Shown here: piece after piece, positions 32,622 to 35,708 of the stretch | How positions within the stretch are numbered: position 1 is the stretch's first letter | How the letters are laid out: every line of letters begins with the position of its first letter | Virus record (IMG/VR): IMGVR_UViG_3300032334_001164 | Location: 1-35,708 of that record | DNA: 35,708 bases | Source of the DNA: a virus | Direction: 5' to 3' (one strand) | The notes under the pieces: generated by a model | What the model was told of the DNA's origin: nothing | The model's database searches: none | Seen by the model: only the letters and a program-made list of their open reading frames with translations | Translations under genes and position numbers: made by a program

Positions 32622-32876
32622 TTACAAGCGTGTCGTTCTATTAAAAAGCTCATCAATTACGGCATGAACCGCTTCGGCACCAAGTAAAGCCTCTCTTAAC
32701 ATTTCCTCGCTGCGAGACTTTTCAAATGTGGATAGCGTTCTTCCTAACTCGCTGATGGCTTGCTCTGCCCATAAAGACAAATCTGCTGTGGGAATTTTTT
32801 TAACGCGTTTATACACTTTTTCGGAAAAGGGTTTTTCCCACTTTTCACTCTTTGAAAAAATCTTCATAGTCCCCAT
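32622..32876 (-). CDS. 84-aa hypothetical protein
   Basis: Overlaps the previous gene by 32 bp (or 23 bp if the second Met, at 32867, is used; neither start has a well-spaced SD). Sequence KIFSKSEKWEKPFSEKVYKR, IPTADLSLWAEQAISELGRT and MLREALLGAEAVHAVIDELF is helical and mixed-charge; 'l..wa..a....g......' is a pattern common in small actinophage proteins of unknown function. A DNA-binding or small-terminase-like role cannot be excluded from its place before terL, but no helix-turn-helix is obvious. Confidence 0.55.
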   Translation of the reverse strand: MGTMKIFSKSEKWEKPFSEKVYKRVKKIPTADLSLWAEQAISELGRTLSTFEKSRSEEMLREALLGAEAVHAVIDELFNRTTRL

Positions 32877-33141
32877 CCTGAGGAGTCCAAGCAGTTCGAC
32901 CCCGCATTGCGTTTTGTAGTATCTCGTCTATCTTGACGTCATCATCATGGTTAATAACGGGGCTGTGGTAAAACACGCCAAAGTAATAACCAGGATGGGT
33001 AAAGGGTACTCTAACAACCAAACATTTGCCAAGGCGATAAGGCATTTCTGTTTCCTGTGTTGTACCTATTTCAAGCACAGGCAAAGCTTTCTTATGCCAG
33101 TATCTCAATTTTCCGCCGTATAGTGGTCCAAGTGATTTCAT
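32845..33141 (-). CDS. 98-aa hypothetical protein
   Basis: Sequence MKSLGPLYGGKLRYWHKKAL, GKCLVVRVPFTHPGYYFGVF and DDVKIDEILQNAMRGRTAWT. The beta-rich middle with GYYFGVFY and a C-terminal helix are all that can be seen. The start is two bases after the preceding stop and has no clear SD, suggesting coupling with the KTSC-like gene. Function unknown. Confidence 0.55.
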   Translation of the reverse strand: MKSLGPLYGGKLRYWHKKALPVLEIGTTQETEMPYRLGKCLVVRVPFTHPGYYFGVFYHSPVINHDDDVKIDEILQNAMRGRTAWTPQDGDYEDFFKE

Positions 33142-33143
33142 AG

Positions 33144-33590
33144 TTAGGAGTTAAACAATACCCTAGTTGATGGAGGAAAGTCCTCTGGGTTGAAGTGGTA
33201 CCAATTACCACCTGCCCCTAAGCTGTTTTCTTTAATCCAATCATTTGTAGACTGAGCCGTTCTTAAAGATTGCCAAGTACTTTCGTCTATGTCGTCATAG
33301 CCAATCCAAGAGTTGTCACGCATTTTAATAACAAGTGTTTGTAACTTGGCACTATAGGCAAGTTTCTTAGCTCTGTTACGGCTTTTGTCCGAAGACTGTG
33401 GCGCTGTTTGAACCGTAAACTGTGGGTTCATCAATTCCCACTCTTTAGCTTTTTCTGCTTGCTCAGCAGCTTCTTCTTGATTAGATGGAAGACCTAAAGC
33501 TTTCCAGTACCTATCAACGCTGGCTTGGCGTAAACCGTCTCGGTCTCCAAAAAGTTCTTCAGCAGAAGGTAGCTTTGGTCGTTTTGCCAT
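33144..33590 (-). CDS. 148-aa protein with KTSC-like C-terminus
   Basis: The N-terminal ~70 residues are charged and helical (SAEELFGDRDGLRQASVDRY, EEAAEQAEKAKEWELMNP). The C-terminal part KKLAYSAKLQTLVIKMRDNS, WIGYDDIDESTWQSLRTAQS and NDWIKENSLG follows the KTSC layout ('aY......L.v.m.dg....Yd.vd...w..l..A.S...~i...'), a small domain of unclear function seen in phage and toxin-like proteins. Start context at 33590 is weak (no SD), two bases downstream of the preceding stop region. Could be linked to the packaging genes. Confidence 0.55.
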   Translation of the reverse strand: MAKRPKLPSAEELFGDRDGLRQASVDRYWKALGLPSNQEEAAEQAEKAKEWELMNPQFTVQTAPQSSDKSRNRAKKLAYSAKLQTLVIKMRDNSWIGYDDIDESTWQSLRTAQSTNDWIKENSLGAGGNWYHFNPEDFPPSTRVLFNS

Positions 33591-33592
33591 GA

Positions 33593-33853
33593 TTACTCGC
33601 AGACGTGGGTTTCGGTTTCAGTTTCTTTTACCCTAGCTAAGCACTCCCCACAACGAAGAAATTTAGCAGGTTTAAAATTATTTTGCACCGTAGCGCCTTT
33701 TTCAAAATTGTCCCCGCCCTCATCATAAGCAGATTCGTAATCAGAGATTATTGGGGACTCTCTAAAAAGCTCAGGGGGAAACGGGCCGCGTGGTTGCATG
33801 GCGTGTGAGGGGACTGGGTGCGCTTGGACAGCAGCAATCCTTTCAACCTTCAT
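33593..33853 (-). CDS. 86-aa protein with C-terminal zinc-knuckle-like end
   Basis: Begins MKVERIAAVQAHPVPSHAMQ and has a Pro-rich stretch (PRGPFPPELFRESPIISDYE). It ends AKFLRCGECLARVKETETET then HVCE. The CxxC plus HxC arrangement at the end could bind one zinc. Start overlaps the previous stop by one base (TAATG). No family recognised. Confidence 0.55.
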   Translation of the reverse strand: MKVERIAAVQAHPVPSHAMQPRGPFPPELFRESPIISDYESAYDEGGDNFEKGATVQNNFKPAKFLRCGECLARVKETETETHVCE

Positions 33854-34038
33854 TAAGCTTCTTCTTTAACTTCGGTTTTCTTAACTTCTTTTTCAACCTT
33901 GCGAAGCGGATAGTTACCAGCTGTTGCGTAGGTAAGTAAACGGGCAGGTAAACACCTAGTGCAGTAATCAAGGTCGTTTGTACCTGGGTTAGTTACGGTG
34001 TAGATGGCTTTGTTATCGCAGTTTACGCATGTAATCAT
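33853..34038 (-). CDS. 61-aa zinc-ribbon protein
   Basis: Starts MITCVNCDNKAIYTVTNPGT and continues LDYCTRCLPARLL; two CxxC pairs (Cys4/7 and about Cys26/29) predict a zinc ribbon. The last ~18 residues are Lys/Glu-rich (KVEKEVKKTEVKEEA). Strong SD AAAGGAG five bases before the ATG. Similar small zinc ribbons occur near the terminase in many actinophages. Function unknown; RNA or protein contact is the usual guess. Confidence 0.68.
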   Translation of the reverse strand: MITCVNCDNKAIYTVTNPGTNDLDYCTRCLPARLLTYATAGNYPLRKVEKEVKKTEVKEEA

Positions 34039-34065
34039 TTGTGCTCCTTTGTTTATATCTTACAG

Positions 34066-34100
34066 TAAAAACGACTTAGGGCGGGAGTTACCCCGCCCTA
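34066..34100 (-). terminator. Rho-independent terminator
   Basis: Minus-strand stem AGGGCGGG / CCCGCCCT (8 bp, loop GTAACT) followed by AAGTCGTTTTTAC. Placed 15 bases after the stop of the 61-aa holin-like gene, ending the lysis-membrane pair before the packaging genes. Confidence 0.8.
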
Positions 34101-34114
34101 AATCTATAAAGTTA

Positions 34115-34300
34115 TTACTTAATACCGTAGGACTTGTCCTTTGGGTTAACTGCCTTGGCGAGAGGTCCGACAAGACCCGCAATGAATGCATTAAGCAATG
34201 TCTTTGGGTCCGAAATACCGCTCATGTAAAGAGCCGCTACTGAAGCAGCTGAGGCACGAAGATATGTGCCCAAGATTGACTGTAGTACTTTTGTATCCAT
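34115..34300 (-). CDS. 61-aa small membrane protein, holin candidate
   Basis: Sequence MDTKVLQSILGTYLRASAAS, VAALYMSGISDPKTLLNAFI, AGLVGPLAKAVNPKDKSYGI. Two weakly hydrophobic helices (~14-28 and ~35-52) separated by a polar turn at ISDPK. Small proteins of this kind ('lRa.aas..aly..g..dpk.l..AfiaGl.gPl.ka.np.d') occur beside lysis genes in actinophages. SD AAAGGAG about five bases before the ATG. It follows the 88-aa membrane protein and ends at a terminator. Holin function is inferred from size, hydrophobicity and place. Confidence 0.55.
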   Translation of the reverse strand: MDTKVLQSILGTYLRASAASVAALYMSGISDPKTLLNAFIAGLVGPLAKAVNPKDKSYGIK

Positions 34301-34348
34301 GGTTCTCCTTTGTCCACTCGGGATGAGTGACTTAGAGCATACTACAGA

Positions 34349-34615
34349 TTAGTCGCCTTCTTCAACGTGTTGCTCAAAACGACCCTCAAGTTTTGCAACT
34401 TTTTCACCAATTTCAAGTTGAGATAGGCGCATTTCTTTAAGCATAGGGATAACTTCTAAATTAACTTTGTCATGAATTGATGAGCCGCCATTGGGTTTAA
34501 GCTCAACAAGAAAGCCCTTCATCCATGTGCGCATTGCCCACGTTCCTATAGCTCCAAGAAATGCTGCGGTTGCTGTAAATCCCGCTAACGTTGTTGCCCA
34601 GTCTGCTAATGACAT
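34349..34615 (-). CDS. 88-aa membrane protein with C-terminal coiled coil, holin/spanin-like
   Basis: One N-terminal membrane helix (~7-30: ATTLAGFTATAAFLGAIGTW) is followed by a short basic linker (MRTWMKGFLVELKPNGGSS) and a helical charged C-terminus (LEVIPMLKEMRLSQLEIGEK, VAKLEGRFEQHVEE) that can form a coiled coil. The ELKPNGGSS linker is common in actinophage holin-associated proteins. The gene begins the leftward operon next to the divergent lysin. SD is poor; the divergent region upstream holds TTGACA on this strand at 34638-34643. Confidence 0.6.
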   Translation of the reverse strand: MSLADWATTLAGFTATAAFLGAIGTWAMRTWMKGFLVELKPNGGSSIHDKVNLEVIPMLKEMRLSQLEIGEKVAKLEGRFEQHVEEGD

Positions 34616-34637
34616 GCGTATAACCTATTCTCTCAAG

Positions 34638-34661
34638 TGTCAAATTAAAGAATAGTTATCC
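34638..34661 (+). promoter_or_regulatory. Motif C in the divergent region, same family as copies A and B
   Basis: Plus-strand TGTCAAATTA then AAGAATAGTTATCC resembles the terminase and portal motifs (ATAGTTATCC is identical to copy A), with two bases missing in the first half. It points towards the lysin, ~165 bp away. The complementary strand gives TTGACA towards the 88-aa gene, so the site may serve both directions. Confidence 0.35.
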
Positions 34662-34742
34662 GTATATGTATCACTAAAACGATGTAATACGCTAGTTTTG
34701 CACATTTTGTAAAAAAAATCCTATTAAAAATCTTATTTGCGC

Positions 34743-34773
34743 TTGACTTACTTCGTAACGCCTATGCTACCGT
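34743..34773 (+). promoter_or_regulatory. Possible promoter for the lysin
   Basis: TTGACT at 34743-34748 is followed by TATGCT (34763, spacer 14) and TACCGT (34768, spacer 19). Neither spacer is ideal, but both hexamers fit the actinobacterial TANNNT. The hairpin at 34784-34808 would be in its leader. Confidence 0.35.
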
Positions 34774-34783
34774 TGAGTATGGA

Positions 34784-34808
34784 AGAGGCCAGTGATGGTC
34801 TCTTTTGT
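34784..34808 (+). terminator. Possible attenuator hairpin in lysin leader
   Basis: AGAGGCC / GGTCTCT stem (7 bp, one G-T pair, loop AGTGAT) followed by TTTTGT, placed just before the lysin SD (34813-34819 region). A terminator-like hairpin between a promoter and its gene suggests regulated read-through, delaying lysin expression. Confidence 0.45.
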
Positions 34809-34826
34809 ACTGAGAGGAGCAATCAA

Positions 34827-35366
34827 ATGCTTAATATCAGAATCAATTTATCTATTGATTTGAAGAAGTTTGGAGCAGCGCTTATGGCTGGAATGATTTT
34901 TGCTAGCCACTTAGTTGCACCAGCTTACGCGGTCACGGTTAAACCAACGGTTATTCAAGAGAAGCCCGTTACTGTATCGCTCACCTATCTAAAGGTAACG
35001 ACTACCAAGTCGGAAGCTAAGAAAGCCTTGGCAAGTGACAACGTCAAATACTTTGACGCTGAAGCGCTAGCATTTTTAACTGTATATACAAAAGACTGGT
35101 CTATGAAAGAGTGGACCTGTTTACGCAATATCTGGCAACATGAAAGTCATTTTAACCCTAAGGCTAAAAATAAGTCTTCTGGTGCCTACGGTATTGCACA
35201 ATTTATGCCTTCAACATGGGGTAACTACAAAGTAGAAAAAACCCCTGTTGCTTCCCTGCAAATAAAATATGGCCTTCGCTACATCGAAAAAAGATATGGG
35301 AGCACAAATGAGCCGTCGGGCGCATGTAACGCATGGAAGTTTTGGCAACGCAAGGGGTGGTACTAA
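34827..35366 (+). CDS. Secreted lytic transglycosylase-like lysin
   Basis: 179 aa from ATG 34827, which has a strong SD (AGAGGAG, seven bases upstream); a longer in-frame ORF from 34737 is rejected because its start lies inside the promoter-like region. Residues 1-35 form a signal peptide: MLNIRINLSIDLKKFGAALM then AGMIFASHLVAPAYA, cleavage likely after AYA. The C-terminal ~90 residues match the SLT-like lysozyme fold of actinobacterial transglycosylases/Rpf-like proteins: WTCLRNIWQHESHFNPKAKN with catalytic Glu in HES, SSGAYGIAQFMPSTWGNYK, YGLRYIEKRYG and the ending WKFWQRKGWY. It would cleave the glycan strand outside the membrane. Sec export could let it work without a holin pore for release. 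Overlaps the WhiB-like gene by 59 bp. Confidence 0.8.
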   Translation: MLNIRINLSIDLKKFGAALMAGMIFASHLVAPAYAVTVKPTVIQEKPVTVSLTYLKVTTTKSEAKKALASDNVKYFDAEALAFLTVYTKDWSMKEWTCLRNIWQHESHFNPKAKNKSSGAYGIAQFMPSTWGNYKVEKTPVASLQIKYGLRYIEKRYGSTNEPSGACNAWKFWQRKGWY

Positions 35367-35598
35367 TGCGCCTGGATTTGATGGCACTCAACCGTGTTCA
35401 CAAACAGACCCAGATATATTTTTTCCAGAGATAGGGACACCACGTTCGATAACTAAAGCAGCCCTTGCTATATGTAGGAGCTGTCAGTTTCAAACTCCGT
35501 GTCTTGAGTATGCCCTTCACGAGCCCGTAATGGGCATCTGGGGGGCCACAACAGATGTAGAGCGAAAGAAGTTAAAGAGAAGATTAAAACTAGCTTAA
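35308..35598 (+). CDS. WhiB-like iron-sulfur transcription factor
   Basis: 96 aa from the ATG at 35308 (SD GGGAG five bases upstream, inside the lysin gene); earlier in-frame starts at 35269 and 35296 lack good sites. Four Cys are arranged as in WhiB: PCSQTDPDIFFPEIG, then CRSCQFQTPCLEYAL, followed by the G-I-W-G turn EPVMGIWGATTDVERKKLKR and a basic C-terminus. WhiB proteins hold a 4Fe-4S cluster and bind host sigma factor; phage copies can redirect host transcription or block host WhiB2. WhiB proteins are essentially confined to Actinobacteria and their phages, the best host clue here. A strong terminator follows three bases beyond the stop. Confidence 0.9.
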   Translation: MSRRAHVTHGSFGNARGGTNAPGFDGTQPCSQTDPDIFFPEIGTPRSITKAALAICRSCQFQTPCLEYALHEPVMGIWGATTDVERKKLKRRLKLA

Positions 35599-35601
35599 AG
35601 C

Positions 35602-35634
35602 AAAAAGCCCCCAGTTATTAGCTGGGGGCTTTTT
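35602..35634. terminator. Bidirectional Rho-independent terminator
   Basis: AAAAAGCCCCCAG / CTGGGGGCTTTTT: 13-bp perfect stem including A/T flanks, loop TTATTAG. Runs of T on both strands make it work for the WhiB-like gene (plus) and for the gene that enters from the right edge (minus, stop at 35651). Confidence 0.92.
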
Positions 35635-35650
35635 GTTGGGCTCGAAAGGG

Positions 35651-35708
35651 TTATGCCCAAGATGTAATTGTAATTGTTGCTGACAGTGCGACAGAGGCTG
35701 TAGCAGCC
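35651..35708 (-). CDS. C-terminal end of a gene entering from the right edge
   Basis: The last 18 codons read ATASVALSATITITSWA then stop (TAA complementary to 35651-35653), cut by the right edge. The Ala/Thr/Val-rich ending resembles ends of beta-rich structural proteins in this phage (the 1376-aa protein ends SWSEAAA), so it may be another virion protein, but too little is visible to name it. The bidirectional terminator follows. Confidence 0.5.
   Translation of the reverse strand, partial: AATASVALSATITITSWA

Noticed and set aside
34737-34826. Upstream extension of the lysin by 30 codons
   Set aside because: It includes promoter-like and hairpin sequences; the ATG at 34827 has a strong SD and begins a proper signal peptide.
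1-35708. tRNA genes, integrase and attachment sites
   Set aside because: I looked in the intergenic gaps for cloverleaf-like sequence and for recombinase motifs among the proteins and saw none; a tRNAscan run would be decisive.

Overview
The window looks like the late (structural) half of a contractile-tailed dsDNA phage of an actinobacterium, probably a freshwater one. Direct evidence for a myovirus is a tail sheath, a gp19-type tail tube, a tape measure, a hub/LysM set and a gpD-like hub protein, together with a large terminase, a portal and an N4-gp56-type capsid protein. The actinobacterial host is inferred from a WhiB-like regulator, from holin-like proteins of a kind common in actinophages, and from a signal-peptide lysin with a lytic-transglycosylase fold. 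The moderate GC content and lack of strong GC-rich codon bias fit freshwater Actinobacteria better than Streptomyces or Mycobacterium, but this is inference. I see no integrase, tRNA, CRISPR or replication gene. No stretch longer than about 210 bp lacks a gene.

Layout. Almost everything is on the minus strand, so transcription runs from right to left. From the right: two small membrane proteins (34615-34115), small zinc-ribbon and hypothetical genes (34038-32622), large terminase (32472-30892), two small hypothetical genes, portal (29975-28257), scaffold-like coiled coil (28141-27362), major capsid protein (27317-26247) and a small head-associated protein (26173-25808). A 15-kb receptor-binding/fibre cassette follows (25699-10444): a connector/adaptor with a BppU-like C-terminus, a 2333-aa collagen-like fibre, a fibrinogen-like (YC...GGGW) protein, a short collagen-containing fibre protein, a 1376-aa repeat-rich structural protein, a beta-propeller glycosidase-like protein and a TPR protein. 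Then come small Cys/Lys-rich genes, head-completion genes, sheath, tube, tail assembly chaperone (with a probable +1 frameshift), tape measure with an internal NlpC/P60 domain, CIS-tube-like hub adaptor, LysM protein and the start of a gpD-like hub protein that runs off the left edge.

At the right end two genes run the other way: a secreted lytic transglycosylase-like lysin (34827-35366) and an overlapping WhiB-like gene (35308-35598). A strong bidirectional terminator closes them at 35602-35634. A further minus-strand gene enters from the right edge and ends at 35651.

How it works together. Terminase, portal, scaffold and capsid build and fill the head; the connector proteins close it; sheath, tube, tape measure and hub make the contractile tail; the fibre cassette is presumably the host-recognition apparatus. 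The most striking point is that this apparatus places a long Gly-X-Gln collagen-like stalk next to a fibrinogen-like recognition domain, the same pairing of parts used by animal ficolins, and encodes it between the head and tail modules rather than after the baseplate. A 26-bp promoter-like motif precedes terminase and portal, and a related copy lies in the divergent region upstream of the lysin.
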